A stretch of 64,000 nt of DNA from Natrinema pellirubrum DSM 15624 (GCF_000230735.2 NC_019962.1:1860001-1924000); one strand, 5' to 3'; shown: positions 1 to 9,704, counted from the first letter of the stretch. Program-made: numbers and translations. Notes: generated from the letters alone by a model not told the origin.

Positions 1-15
1 GCCCTTCAGATTTAT

Positions 16-2688
16 ATGTCCTCTCCCGATAATTGTCTGAGCATGGTTGCCCCTCGCCGAGAGAATACTACTTCTCCAGGAAATACAAGCGGCAAAAATA
101 CGATTTCTGTCCTTCTCGTTGACGGTCACGTTATCGTTGCCGAGATGGCTTCCCAGTTCCTCGAGGCGAACGATGAGCGGTTCGATGTTGCGACGGCGTC
201 CAGTGCCAGTGAGGGGCTTGATCGACTTTCCCAATCGGAGTTCGATTGTGTCGTCAGTGAGTGCCAGATGCCAGACATGGACGGCCTAGCATTTCTACAG
301 GCTGTCCGAGAAGCGTATCCGGAGGTGCCGTTCATTCTGTTCACCGGGAATTCGGACATCGCGGGTGACGCTATCTCAGCCGGTGTCACCGATTACCTCC
401 AAAAGAAGCCCGGTTCTGACCAGTTCTCCGTCCTAGCCAACCGCATCGAAAACGCGGTCCACCGAACCAGAGCGGGACACCGCCTCGAGGAAAGTCAGCG
501 ACGCTTCCGAACGCTGCTCGACAACGTTCCGGGGATGGCCTATCGATGTCGAAACGAACGTGGCTGGCCGATGCTCTTCGTCAGCGATGACTGTGCCGAT
601 CTCACGGGATATGAGCGGGCATACCTCCTCGACGGCGACCGTCGTTACGGCCGAGACGTAATGCATTCAGATGATCGCGACCGAGTCTGGGACACTGTCC
701 AAGACGCTTTGGAGGCCCAAGAGCCGTTCCGCGTCGAATATCGCATCCGGACTGCTGACGGCACGGAGAAGCGGGTCTGGGAGCAGGGTCAGGGCGTGTT
801 CGAAGACGGCGAGGTCGTCGCTATTGAGGGGTTTGTCACGGATATAACGGAGCGATCGGAGTCCCAGGAACAACTCGAGTATCAGTCTTCTCTGTTGGAA
901 GCCCAGATGGAGACCACGATCGATGGACTACTCGTCGTCAACGAGGACCGCACTGTTGCCGCCTACAACGACAAGTTCGTCGATATGTGGGAGATACCCG
1001 AAGAGGTGGTCGAGACGGAATCGGACGAGGCGCTGTTGGACTGGATCGTCGAACACAAGCTTGTGGAGCCGGAAGCGTTCATGGAGTTAGTCGACAATCT
1101 CTACGAACGCCCCGAGGAAACGAGTCGCGACGAAGTCCGGCTTAGGGACGGCCGGGTCTTCGACCGCTATTCAGCTCCGGTCATTGGTGACGAGGGAACC
1201 CACTACGGCCGGTTGTGGGTGTTCCGCGATATCACCGAGCGCAAAGAGCGCGAGCGGGAACTCGAACAACAGGAATTTCTCTTCAGTCGGGTCCAAGCAA
1301 TCGCTGACATCGGCATCTGGGAATACGATACACGAACGGGCGAACTCACGTGGTCAGACGGTATCTGTCGCATTCACGGGGTCGCTGATGACTACGAGCC
1401 GGCCTTAGCGGACGGACTCGACTTTTATCACCCTGATGACCGCGACGAGATTGCTGCTGCAGTTACCCGTGCGATCGAGGACGGAGAGCAGTACGACCTC
1501 GAATTGCGTATCGTCCGCCCCGACGGCACAGTCCGGAACGTTCGTACACAGGGAGAAGTTAGCACGGACGAGAACGGGGAGACGGAACTCGTTCGTGGCG
1601 TCTTTCAGGACATTACCGACCGAAAGCGACGCGAGGCGGAACTCGAAGAGGAGCGGGAAAAATACGCGACGCTGGTCGAACAGAGCCACGACGGCATCGC
1701 GATATTCCAGAACCGGAAGTCCGTCTTCGTCAACTCCCGGCTGGCGGCTATCACCGGCTACGAAACGGACGAACTCTGGGGGATGCCGGTCACTGAGCTA
1801 ATCGCGCCGGAGGACCGCCAACTCGTCCGGGAGCGGTACGAACAGCGACTCGATCCAGCTGTCGACCCGCCGCCGTCGCGATATACGCTGACCTTTGAGA
1901 CCAAGGATGGACGCAAGCGAGTCGCTGAAGCAAGTTTCGCCGACATCAAGTATGAAGGTGCGCCGGCAGATCTCGTGTCGATCCGAGACGTAACCGAACG
2001 ACAGCAGTACGAAGACGAGTTGGAACGTCTCAATGAGGAACTGGAGGTGCTAAACCGAGTCGTTCGTCACGATATCCGCAACGACATGGCGGTCATGCTC
2101 GGGTGGGGCGAACTGCTCGAAGACCACGTCGACGACGCGGGGGAAGAACACCTCGAGAACATCCTCACGAGCGGCGAACATATCGTCGAACTCACGGAGA
2201 TCGCCCGTGACTACATCGAGACGCTGACGAGTGACGGTGAGGTAGACGTCAAGCCGACGCGCTTAGAGCAAGTACTAACGAACGAAATCGCCCTTCGTCG
2301 AGATGCACACCCGGACGCGGAGATCAGCGTCGACGAACCGATTCCGGCTGTCACCGTTCGGGCGAACGAGATGCTTTCCTCGGTGTTTCGGAACCTCTTG
2401 AACAACGCCGTCCAGCACAACGACAAGGACACGCCGATAGTCGAGATTGCTGCCGAAGAACGAGAAGACGATGTGTACGTAGCAGTCGCCGATAACGGAC
2501 CGGGGGTTCCTGAAACCCAGCGCGAGCGGATATTCGGAAAAGACGAGATGGGGCTCGAAAGCAGTGGCACGGGCATCGGGCTCTATCTGGTGCAGACGCT
2601 CGTCGACCAGTACGGCGGTACTGTCCAGGTCGAGGACAACGAACCGGAAGGAGCCGTCTTCAGCGTCACACTTCCGAAAGCGGACTGA
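16..2688 (+). CDS. Multi-PAS sensor histidine kinase with N-terminal receiver-like domain
   Basis: This is an 890-residue cytoplasmic signalling protein with no membrane segments. A receiver-like domain (about residues 30-150) is followed by about four PAS/PAC sensor modules (roughly 160-280, 285-410, 425-545, 550-665). A DHp region carries the phospho-accepting His685 in the motif VVRHDIRND. The HATPase domain shows the N box (NLLNNAVQH), a DNGPG box and a GTGIGL box. The receiver is unusual: the usual phospho-acceptor Asp is Glu82 (SECQMPDMDG) and the acidic pocket reads VDG instead of VDD, so it is probably not phosphorylated. A lysine near residue 130 is kept. Only 15 bases lie upstream, so the promoter is not visible. 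The PAS ligands and the partner regulator are unknown. Confidence 0.9.
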   Translation: MSSPDNCLSMVAPRRENTTSPGNTSGKNTISVLLVDGHVIVAEMASQFLEANDERFDVATASSASEGLDRLSQSEFDCVVSECQMPDMDGLAFLQAVREAYPEVPFILFTGNSDIAGDAISAGVTDYLQKKPGSDQFSVLANRIENAVHRTRAGHRLEESQRRFRTLLDNVPGMAYRCRNERGWPMLFVSDDCADLTGYERAYLLDGDRRYGRDVMHSDDRDRVWDTVQDALEAQEPFRVEYRIRTADGTEKRVWEQGQGVFEDGEVVAIEGFVTDITERSESQEQLEYQSSLLEAQMETTIDGLLVVNEDRTVAAYNDKFVDMWEIPEEVVETESDEALLDWIVEHKLVEPEAFMELVDNLYERPEETSRDEVRLRDGRVFDRYSAPVIGDEGTHYGRLWVFRDITERKERERELEQQEFLFSRVQAIADIGIWEYDTRTGELTWSDGICRIHGVADDYEPALADGLDFYHPDDRDEIAAAVTRAIEDGEQYDLELRIVRPDGTVRNVRTQGEVSTDENGETELVRGVFQDITDRKRREAELEEEREKYATLVEQSHDGIAIFQNRKSVFVNSRLAAITGYETDELWGMPVTELIAPEDRQLVRERYEQRLDPAVDPPPSRYTLTFETKDGRKRVAEASFADIKYEGAPADLVSIRDVTERQQYEDELERLNEELEVLNRVVRHDIRNDMAVMLGWGELLEDHVDDAGEEHLENILTSGEHIVELTEIARDYIETLTSDGEVDVKPTRLEQVLTNEIALRRDAHPDAEISVDEPIPAVTVRANEMLSSVFRNLLNNAVQHNDKDTPIVEIAAEEREDDVYVAVADNGPGVPETQRERIFGKDEMGLESSGTGIGLYLVQTLVDQYGGTVQVEDNEPEGAVFSVTLPKAD

Positions 2689-2939
2689 GGTCGGTGGCAT
2701 TCTCGCTCGCCGGCAGCGTTGCCGGTTGTGCTGGTCTCCTCGAGGAGGAATCGGTCCCCATCCAACGGTCGTGGCAGACGGGGGCCGTGCGCCGTCGTCC
2801 GTCGCCATGACTGCTGGCGGGCAGCTCTTGACTGGCTCGCATAGCCCGTTCCGTGATCGGCCGATCGTCGCGGGGCTGGACGCTCAGACCGGTGAGATCT
2901 CCGGGGACGAATACTTTGAGAACGAGAATGTTGGCCGTT

Positions 2940-3465
2940 TTATATTAAGTGTGATGTGTTCGATAGCGCACCGACTTCCGCGGTTTTGTATCGAAGCCGA
3001 AGCCCCGGATCGATAGTGTACAGTCTGGTGGGAGATTGCACCATGGCGAGAAACACGGCATCATCGAACGCATGGTCCACCGTACGTTCGTGAAGAAATC
3101 ATCCTGTTGACGTGGCCGTTATCGTCGAATACAGCCGGTAATGCCGGATTTCGTTCGTTTCCGGATCGATAGCAGCGTCCAGCCGATAGCGATACCCACG
3201 GAGTTGCAGCATCGTCCCCTCAAGCGTGCGTACCCCGAATTTCCCTCCGCTGTTGATCACAGTGCGAGCCCAGCCATGGACTGCCTCACGACTGCGTTCG
3301 ACACTAAACTATCCAATTGTCGAGTAGTGTTCGAAGGCGAGAGGTTGGCAGACTGAAACCGAATCCTGAGTTCCAGCAACTGACGCGGTGTCAGCTCTCG
3401 AGCGATACGACACAACTCGACCCAATCGCACAACCATTGAGTCGGTCGGTTTTTACCATGGCTAA
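2940..3465 (-). pseudogene. Degenerate IS6-like DDE transposase remnant
   Basis: No intact frame exists, but the minus strand read across frames gives successive pieces of a haloarchaeal IS6-like transposase. The N-terminal part (about 3257-3460) is followed by QLRGYRYRLDAAIDPETNE (about 3150-3215), which matches the family pattern QLxxxRYWLYAAVDPETNE. Next comes HAFDDAVFLA (about 3030-3060), matching the DAVFLVD block. Frameshifts and stops separate the pieces. A second relic of the same family lies at 16506-16920. The family call rests on motif memory, not on a search. Confidence 0.6.
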
Positions 3466-3479
3466 AAATCGTACCGATG

Positions 3480-3985
3480 TAGTGTAGGGTCAGCTTGTCG
3501 ACTGGCGTTGTTCGTGATCGAGTGCTGTCTGTCCGCGACTCTAGTGGACTCCTCAATGATCAGTTCACCGTCAACTCCCCCCCCATAGATTACAATCATA
3601 CGACCGTAAATGTCGGGCGGATCGACCGCTCGAGCATCGTCGCGTGGTCGTTTCGGAGCAGTCACACGACCGTCGGCGCGCGGATCTAGTTTCGGGAGAG
3701 CGGAATAGGTCGATTTCGACAACGAGATGCGCTCAGCGAGCGGTGTCTGGAAAATAATCGCCGATATCCGGCTTGCCGCATTTCGTCACACCCGAAACGG
3801 ACTGCAGCGCCCGGACGGCGATCACACAGCGACGGCATCACCCTCCGAGTACTGCTGAGTCGTATCCGGCAGAAACCGACGGCTCGAGTCCATAGCGGCC
3901 GCGGTCGGTTCGGAGTTCCAGTCACGATCGACCGGTACAACTCGAAACACCATTCAACAGAGCCGAAACATTTCTATGAACGCGG
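3480..3985. other. Gene-poor spacer upstream of the IclR regulator
   Basis: I find no convincing gene, RNA or repeat here. The open frames on both strands lack the acidic composition of real proteins in this window. The last 60 bases presumably hold the promoter of the downstream regulator, but no clear TATA box can be assigned. Confidence 0.5.
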
Positions 3986-3989
3986 TGGA

Positions 3990-4754
3990 ATGATGAGGGT
4001 GATGACGGGCACAGCAAACCGATCGGTCGAACGGGCGTTCAGGATCGTGGACGAACTCGCGGAAAACGGGGGCGGGCGGGTATCGGAACTCGCGGATCGT
4101 CTCGAGATGCCCGTCAGTACCGTCCACAACTATCTCCAGGCGCTTGTCGAGACGGGCTACGTCACGGTCGAGGACAAGGAGTATTCGACGACGACCCGGT
4201 TTCTCGAGGTCGGTCACCGACAGCGCCATCGCTTGGAGGTGTTTCAGGCCGTCAGCGACGAACTTCAGGATATCGCAGCCGAGACCGGCGAACACGTGAC
4301 GCTGCTGGTCGAGGAAAGCGACCAGTGTGTGATCGTCGCGGTCCAGGAAGGTCCCGACGCCGTGAACCTGTTCGCGTATCCCGGTGCGCGCATGCCGTTG
4401 CACGCGGCAGCCCCCGGGAAAGCGATTCTGGCACACATGCCCGAGGACCGCGTTCAGGGGATCATCGACCGGCAGGGCCTCGTGGAGATGACGAACCGGA
4501 CCATCACCGACCCCGACGCCCTCTTCGAGCAGCTCGCAGAGATCCGCGAGCAGGGGTACGCCATCGACGAGGGCGAACGCATCGCCGGCATGGTCTGTAT
4601 TTCCGCGCCGGTGCTGGACAAAAGCGACGAAATCCGTGGGGCGATCTGTGTCTGTGGCCCACAGAGTCGAATCGACGAGAAACGCCGCGACGAGATCGCC
4701 GACATCGTCAAGCGATCGGCGAACGTGACGCAGGTCAATCTAGATTACGTCTAA
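3990..4754 (+). CDS. IclR family transcriptional regulator
   Basis: This 254-residue protein has the IclR layout. An N-terminal winged helix (about residues 8-70, with RVSELADRLEMPVSTVHNYL as the recognition region) is followed by an effector-binding domain (about 80-250). The phrase RMPLHAAAPGKAILAH is the typical IclR GxxxPLHxTAxGKAxLA box. An alternative ATG at 4002 would fit the family start equally well. The gene faces the acyl-CoA genes that follow and converges on the enoyl-CoA hydratase 16 bp away, so it probably controls part of this catabolic block. The effector cannot be read from the sequence. Confidence 0.88.
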   Translation: MMRVMTGTANRSVERAFRIVDELAENGGGRVSELADRLEMPVSTVHNYLQALVETGYVTVEDKEYSTTTRFLEVGHRQRHRLEVFQAVSDELQDIAAETGEHVTLLVEESDQCVIVAVQEGPDAVNLFAYPGARMPLHAAAPGKAILAHMPEDRVQGIIDRQGLVEMTNRTITDPDALFEQLAEIREQGYAIDEGERIAGMVCISAPVLDKSDEIRGAICVCGPQSRIDEKRRDEIADIVKRSANVTQVNLDYV

Positions 4755-4770
4755 CCCGGTCCCGTCCCCT

Positions 4771-5559
4771 CTAGCGGCCGACGAACTCGGGCTCGCCGTC
4801 GTCGAAGAAGGCATCGAGACCGCGCTCGTAGTCCTCCGTTCGGGTCGCGTCTGCGATGCCGTCAGTCTCCGCCGCGAGCTGTTGCTCAAGCGAGCGCTCG
4901 TAGCTGTCGGTCAGCAGTCGGGTCGTCGTCCCGAACGCCGCGGTCGGCCCTGCCGCAAGCTCGGCGGCGAGTTCGGCCAGCCGGTCGTCGAACTCGTCGC
5001 TGGGGACGACCTCGTTTGCCAGTCCCAGCTCGTGGGCCTCCGTAGGGCTGATGGGGTCGTCTTTCAGAACGAGTTCCTTGGCGGCCCGCAGCCCGACGAG
5101 TCGCGGCAGGAAAAACGTCGCGCCGCCGTCGCCGGTCAGGCCGATCCCGGGATACGCGAATTTGAGCGTCGCGTCCTCGCCGAGGACGAGCAGGTCCGGG
5201 AACAGCGTCAGGCTAAAGCCGATCCCGGCGGCGATGCCGTTGACGCCGCCGACGACTGGTGTCTTCGTCCGGTGGAACTGGACGATCGCTTCGTGGGCCC
5301 GTCCAGCCAGCTCCCGGATGTGGGCCGCGTCGGACTCGTCACCGGAGAGCGCGCCGAGGTCCGCGCCGGAGCCGAAGAAATCGCCCGCATGCGTGAGGAC
5401 GATACATCGCGTGTCGGGGTCCTCGCCGAGGGTCGTCGCCGCTGATACCAGTTCGTTGGCCATCTCGAGTGTGAGCGCGTTTCGCCCGGCAGTACTCTCG
5501 AGAGTCACCGTTGCGACGCCGTCGTCGTGATCGATCGAGAGGTTGTCGTATGCAACCAT
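4771..5559 (-). CDS. Enoyl-CoA hydratase/isomerase (crotonase family)
   Basis: This 262-residue protein is of normal length for a single-domain crotonase. It should hydrate trans-2-enoyl-CoA in beta-oxidation, or isomerise it. The oxyanion-hole segments are visible as GSGADLGAL (about residues 62-70) and GGVNGIAAGIGFSLTL (about 103-118). The following box IGLTGDGGATFFLPRLVG resembles the PaaG/PaaB-like subgroup, where an Asp replaces one catalytic Glu of classical hydratases, so isomerase activity is possible. It lies downstream of and co-directional with the CoA-transferase, separated by a palindromic repeat (5633-5714) that may uncouple the two genes. Confidence 0.88.
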   Translation of the reverse strand: MVAYDNLSIDHDDGVATVTLESTAGRNALTLEMANELVSAATTLGEDPDTRCIVLTHAGDFFGSGADLGALSGDESDAAHIRELAGRAHEAIVQFHRTKTPVVGGVNGIAAGIGFSLTLFPDLLVLGEDATLKFAYPGIGLTGDGGATFFLPRLVGLRAAKELVLKDDPISPTEAHELGLANEVVPSDEFDDRLAELAAELAAGPTAAFGTTTRLLTDSYERSLEQQLAAETDGIADATRTEDYERGLDAFFDDGEPEFVGR

Positions 5560-5632
5560 CGGATCGGTATTTGACGTAATCTCGCTTAACGGTTCCTGCT
5601 TTGTCGGTTCGAGAACGGGTGCGGCCCCGTCT

Positions 5633-5714
5633 ATAGTAGCTCTTGAAAGTCAATGCACACCCGATCGCAGGACCACGTTGCGATCGGTGTGTAAATCGTT
5701 TCAAGAGCTACTAT
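5633..5714. repeat. 82-bp palindromic element with nested inverted repeats
   Basis: The outer arms ATAGTAGCTCTTGAAA (5633-5648) and TTTCAAGAGCTACTAT (5699-5714) are perfect 16-bp inverted repeats. An inner imperfect pair, CACACCCGATCGCA (5656-5669) and TGCGATCGGTGTG (5679-5691), can extend the stem. The structure resembles a small non-autonomous transposable element (MITE) or dispersed palindrome. The stop codon and last sense codons of the CoA-transferase lie inside the right arm. It sits between two co-directional genes, so it could act as a transcript terminator or processing site. Confidence 0.75.
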
Positions 5715-7269
5715 CGATCGCGTCGGTCAGGTCGAGCGACTCGTCGGCAAACAGTGCGGGGTTCATCTCCGTGAGATCGTCGGCCACGAGCGGCTCGAAG
5801 CCCAACTGGTCGATCACGTCGGCTTCGACGTCGATCCCGGGCGCGACCTCCGTGAGTTCGAGGCCCTCGGGGGTGAGTTCGAAAACCGCGCGCTCGGTCA
5901 CGTAGACGATCGGCTGGTCGATTTCGACGGCGTACTCGCCGCTGAACGTGATCTGCTCGACCGAGTCGACGAACTTCGAACTCGAGCCGTCGCTCTCGAT
6001 CGAGAGTTCACCGTCGCCGGCCTCGATCTCGAGGCCGTCGGTCGTCAGCGTGCCACAGAAGACGACCTTCTCGGCGTTTTGCGTGATGTTGATGAAGCCG
6101 CCACAGCCGGGGAGCTGGGAGCCGAATCGGCTGACGTTGATGTTGCCCATCGCGTCGACCTGTGCCATCCCCAGAAAGCCCATGTCGAGGCCACCGCCGT
6201 CGTAGAAGTCGAACTGCTGGGTCGAGGAGACCAGCGCCTCGTGGTTGACCGCGGTCCCGAAGCTGATGCCGCCGGAGGCAGCGCCGCCGACCGGTCCCGA
6301 CTCAACGGTCTGGGTGATTTCGTCTGCGATGTCGCCTTCGGCCGCGACCACCGGGACGAGTTCCGGGACGCCCACGCCGAGGTTGATGACCGAATCCGGC
6401 TCGAGTTCCATCGCCGCCCGGCGGGCGATGATCGTCCGCTCGTCGAGCGGGAGCGGCTCGCTGTCGTCGTCGGTCGGCTGCTTGATCTCGCCGCTGTAGG
6501 CGGGGTTGTAATCTTCCGCGTACGTCTGCTGGTGGTGACTCGGCGGGGCTTCGACGACGGAATCGACCAGCACGCCGGGGACGGCCACGTCGCGGGCGGT
6601 GAGCGTGCCCGACTCCGTGACGCGCTCGACTTGGGCGATCACCGTGCCGCCGGAGTTGTGGGCGGCCTGGGCCATCGCCAACACGTTCGAGTCGAGGGCT
6701 TCCCGTTCCATGGTGATGTTGCCGTCCTCGTCGGCCGTCGTCCCACGGATGATCGCGACGTCGATCGGCACCGAGTGATAGAAGAGATACTCCTCGCCGT
6801 CGACGGTCATGACCTCGACGATATCCTCGTCGGTGATGTCGTTGGCCTTCGCACCGTCCTGGCGCGGATCGACGAACGTTCCCAGCCCGACGTGGCTGAT
6901 CGTGCCGGGTTTGCCCGCGGCGGTATCGCGAAGCAGGTGATCCATCACGCCGAAGGGGAGGTTGTAGGCCTCGATCTCGTTGTTGACGATCTTTGCCATC
7001 AGGTCGGGCGTAAAGCCCCAGTGGCTCGCGATCGTGCGCTCGAGCATCCCCTCTTGGACCAGATGCGAGAGCCCACGGCCCTGCCGGTCGCCTTCCGCGG
7101 CGGGGTGATAGAGGGTGAGATCGCGGGGCTGGCCCGTTTCGGCGTATCGCTCACCGAGTGCCTCGAGAACGTATTCGGGAATCCCGACGGCGACGAAGCC
7201 GCCAACGCCGACCGTATCGCCGTCGTCGATACGTTCGACTGCCGCCTCTCTGGACTGTCGAATCGTCAT
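5701..7269 (-). CDS. Family I CoA-transferase, fused alpha and beta subunits
   Basis: This 522-residue protein joins both halves of a class I CoA-transferase, as in acetate/propionate CoA-transferases. The N-terminal half starts with a glycine-rich GVGGFVAVGIPEYVLEAL segment. The C-terminal half carries the catalytic glutamate Glu323 in the motif VESGPVGGAASGG. The enzyme would move CoA between a short-chain acyl-CoA and a free acid through a glutamyl-CoA thioester. The C-terminal residues DSSS and the TGA stop lie within the palindromic element at 5633-5714, so the original C-terminus may have been altered. Its neighbours are beta-oxidation enzymes. Confidence 0.88.
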   Translation of the reverse strand: MTIRQSREAAVERIDDGDTVGVGGFVAVGIPEYVLEALGERYAETGQPRDLTLYHPAAEGDRQGRGLSHLVQEGMLERTIASHWGFTPDLMAKIVNNEIEAYNLPFGVMDHLLRDTAAGKPGTISHVGLGTFVDPRQDGAKANDITDEDIVEVMTVDGEEYLFYHSVPIDVAIIRGTTADEDGNITMEREALDSNVLAMAQAAHNSGGTVIAQVERVTESGTLTARDVAVPGVLVDSVVEAPPSHHQQTYAEDYNPAYSGEIKQPTDDDSEPLPLDERTIIARRAAMELEPDSVINLGVGVPELVPVVAAEGDIADEITQTVESGPVGGAASGGISFGTAVNHEALVSSTQQFDFYDGGGLDMGFLGMAQVDAMGNINVSRFGSQLPGCGGFINITQNAEKVVFCGTLTTDGLEIEAGDGELSIESDGSSSKFVDSVEQITFSGEYAVEIDQPIVYVTERAVFELTPEGLELTEVAPGIDVEADVIDQLGFEPLVADDLTEMNPALFADESLDLTDAIDSSS

Positions 7270-7407
7270 ACCTCACTCTCACGGGAGCCGCTACTTTTAG
7301 TTACCTATCTCAGCGCCACGCTGCCGTAACAAGCGCTCGCACCGGTATCGACGGCGTTCTCACAGCGGAATCGTACGCTTTACTATCCCGCCCCCGAATC
7401 AGTGTGT

Positions 7408-8532
7408 ATGGAGCTAACAGACAATCAGCAGCTGATACGGAACACCGTCCGTGAGTTCGTCGAGAAGGAAGTCGTCGAGACGGTCGACGAACACGACGCG
7501 GCCCAGACGTTTCCGGAAGACGTCTGGGACGGACTCGCGGAACTCGATCTGACCGGACTCACGGTCCCTGAAGAGTACGGCGGGTTCGACGCCGACAAAG
7601 TGACCTACAGCATCGTTAACGAAGAGATTGCGCGGGGGCATCTGGCAGTTGCGACGGCACTGTCGGTCCACTGTCTGGCCACCTCGTGTATCCGCCAGTT
7701 CGGCACCGACGAACACAAAGAGGAGTGGCTGCCGAAGATGGTCGACGGTCGCCCTGTCGGCGCGTTCGCGCTCTCGGAACCCGACGCCGGCTCGAACCCG
7801 GCCGAGATGAGTACCGAGGCCCGCCTCGAGGACGGCGAATACGTCATCAACGGGAAGAAACAGTGGATCACGAACGGCAAACGTGCGGGCGTCGTTATCC
7901 TGTTCGCGAAGACCGACCGCGACGATCCCGACACCGTGACTCAGTTTCTGGTGCCCAAGGACACGCCCGGCCTCGAGATCGGCAAGAAAGAGGACAAGCT
8001 CGGGCTGCGTGCCAGCGACACCACGACGCTGCTCTTCGACGATGTGCGGATCCCCGAGGAGAATCGCCTGACCGAAGTCGGTGACGGGCTCAAGGCGGCG
8101 TTCTCGATCCTGACCGGTGGCCGAATCGCGATCGCCAGTCAGGCCGTCGGCGTCGCCCAGGCGGCTCTCGACGCTGCCGTAAGCTACGCCAACGAACGCG
8201 AACAGTTCGGCGAGCCGATCAGCAACCATCAGGCGATCGCCCACAAGCTCGCGGACATGCAGACGAACGTGCAGGCCGCACGCCTGCTGACACGTGACGC
8301 CGCCCGGAAAAACGACGGTGGCCTCGATCCGCAGGCAGCGAGCATGGCGAAGTACTTCGCCAGCGAGACGGCGGTCGACGTCGCAAACGAGGCGGTACAG
8401 GTCCACGGCGGCTACGGCTACACCAAGGACTTCGACGTCGAGCGCTACTACCGCGACGCCAAGATCACCACGATCTACGAGGGGACCTCCGAAATACAAA
8501 AGGAGGTTATCTCACGGCACCTGACCGAGTAA
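7408..8532 (+). CDS. Acyl-CoA dehydrogenase
   Basis: This roughly 374-residue FAD enzyme introduces the alpha-beta double bond into acyl-CoA and passes electrons to electron-transfer flavoprotein. Visible features are the FAD/substrate loop ALSEPDAGSNPAEM, the WITNGKRAG strand, and the C-terminal box TTIYEGTSEIQ containing the catalytic glutamate. I chose the ATG at 7408. A GTG two codons upstream (7402) is also in frame. The stop codon TAA lies in a palindrome now split by the IS630 insertion. The pre-insertion reading gives the same stop, so the protein was not changed. Confidence 0.93.
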   Translation: MELTDNQQLIRNTVREFVEKEVVETVDEHDAAQTFPEDVWDGLAELDLTGLTVPEEYGGFDADKVTYSIVNEEIARGHLAVATALSVHCLATSCIRQFGTDEHKEEWLPKMVDGRPVGAFALSEPDAGSNPAEMSTEARLEDGEYVINGKKQWITNGKRAGVVILFAKTDRDDPDTVTQFLVPKDTPGLEIGKKEDKLGLRASDTTTLLFDDVRIPEENRLTEVGDGLKAAFSILTGGRIAIASQAVGVAQAALDAAVSYANEREQFGEPISNHQAIAHKLADMQTNVQAARLLTRDAARKNDGGLDPQAASMAKYFASETAVDVANEAVQVHGGYGYTKDFDVERYYRDAKITTIYEGTSEIQKEVISRHLTE

Positions 8533-8538
8533 CGCGTA

Positions 8539-9698
8539 GTGATTAGCAAATCTTATTGAGAAATCCACTGAGGTGATTGTCAATCCACGATGCAGCGAAA
8601 CTCAGTTTCTCGGTCAGTTGGTCGAACAGTTCGTCAAGGAGTCTCCGGTACTCGTCTTCGCCGTTAACAATCAACGGCGAAGACTCCCACTTGAGACTCT
8701 TCCAGACAGGTTCGATTGGGTTGAGGTCCGGGGAACCAACCGGAAGGAACACCAGATCAATCCCGAGTTCATGAGCACGCTTGCGCGTGTGCTTGCAGAC
8801 GTGTGACGAAAAGTTATCCAACACGAGCAGAATCCGCTTGCCGGGATTCTGCTCGCGGATCTCCTCGAAACACCCACAGATTTGTTCTTTCTCCTGGTTC
8901 GGTGGGAACGACAGCACGCTCTCTCCGTTGAGCGCATAGAACCCGGCCGCTGGTGTATCGATTTTCACCAGCGGCCGAGTGATATGTGGTTCATCGACCG
9001 TATACAGTCGCTGAGAGTTGTCCCATGGTTGTGGATGCGAGACATCGAAAAATCCCACCACAGTCCCGCCATCAGTGCAGATATCCTCATCGGTACGCCA
9101 CTTCTCTTCGTCGTCATCGTCGTCACTCTCGCGCTTATTATGTGGCTGGTCGTGAGCATCCTCGTCGAACGCGTACTCAACGCGTTCGTCGAGGATCTCT
9201 TCGGCGTTGTCGGGTCGATCAGGCCGTTTTGTCCGAGGAATGGCGTAGGAAAGGCCGAGATTGTGTAGGAACGTTGGGAGGTAGTGTGGATGATATTCGA
9301 CGTCGAACTCCTCGTCGAGAAGGTGCTGAATCTCCTGTTTTTTCCACGGTTGTCCCTCACGTAGTCGATCGATGAGTTCGTCTTGTTGGTCTTCGTCGAG
9401 CTTCGGGGGCCGACCGCCCCCGAAGTTCGGAGTGAGTTTGCCGAGACCTCCTTCGTTCCAGCGGTTAACCCAGTTCGTGGCGGTGCCCTCAGATTTCCCG
9501 ACGTCGTCGGCGGCTTCCTTCAGCGTGGCACCCTTGTACAGCCGTTTGATGAACACGAGGCGTTCGAATTCCTTCTGATCGTCTGCCTCGCCGAGAAGAC
9601 GATCCAGATCTTCTTCACTCAGGTGTCGCACGATTTTCTTCTCTCGACCAGTCACTACACTAAAGAGATACTTCTACTCAATAACTTTCCCGAATCAC
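8539..9698 (-). mobile_element. IS630 family insertion sequence, 1160 bp, apparently complete
   Basis: The ends begin GTGATT on both sides, and the imperfect terminal inverted repeats share TTATTGAG about 14 bases in. The TA dinucleotides outside the ends are the target duplication expected for IS630. The element carries one transposase gene that fills almost its whole length. The insertion falls between the two stop codons and damages neither flanking gene. Confidence 0.85.
8543..9655 (-). CDS. IS630 family transposase
   Basis: This 370-residue transposase starts with GTG. An N-terminal helix-turn-helix (about residues 40-75, KEAADDVGKSEGTATNWVNR) is followed by a second DNA-binding segment. 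The DDE catalytic domain shows VGFFDVSHPQ (first Asp), LLVLDNFSSH (second Asp) and DLNPIEPVWK (Glu). An acidic insertion with a run of Asp residues near position 175 is typical of haloarchaeal versions. The frame is intact, so the element may be active. Confidence 0.93.
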   Translation of the reverse strand: MTGREKKIVRHLSEEDLDRLLGEADDQKEFERLVFIKRLYKGATLKEAADDVGKSEGTATNWVNRWNEGGLGKLTPNFGGGRPPKLDEDQQDELIDRLREGQPWKKQEIQHLLDEEFDVEYHPHYLPTFLHNLGLSYAIPRTKRPDRPDNAEEILDERVEYAFDEDAHDQPHNKRESDDDDDEEKWRTDEDICTDGGTVVGFFDVSHPQPWDNSQRLYTVDEPHITRPLVKIDTPAAGFYALNGESVLSFPPNQEKEQICGCFEEIREQNPGKRILLVLDNFSSHVCKHTRKRAHELGIDLVFLPVGSPDLNPIEPVWKSLKWESSPLIVNGEDEYRRLLDELFDQLTEKLSFAASWIDNHLSGFLNKIC

Positions 9699-9704
9699 TA
9701 CGCG

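Noticed and set aside
6079-7329. Long 416-codon open frame on the plus strand opposite the CoA-transferase
   Set aside because: It is the antisense shadow of a clearly identified gene, a common effect of GC-rich codon use. Its sequence is rich in Arg, Val and Asp with no motif.
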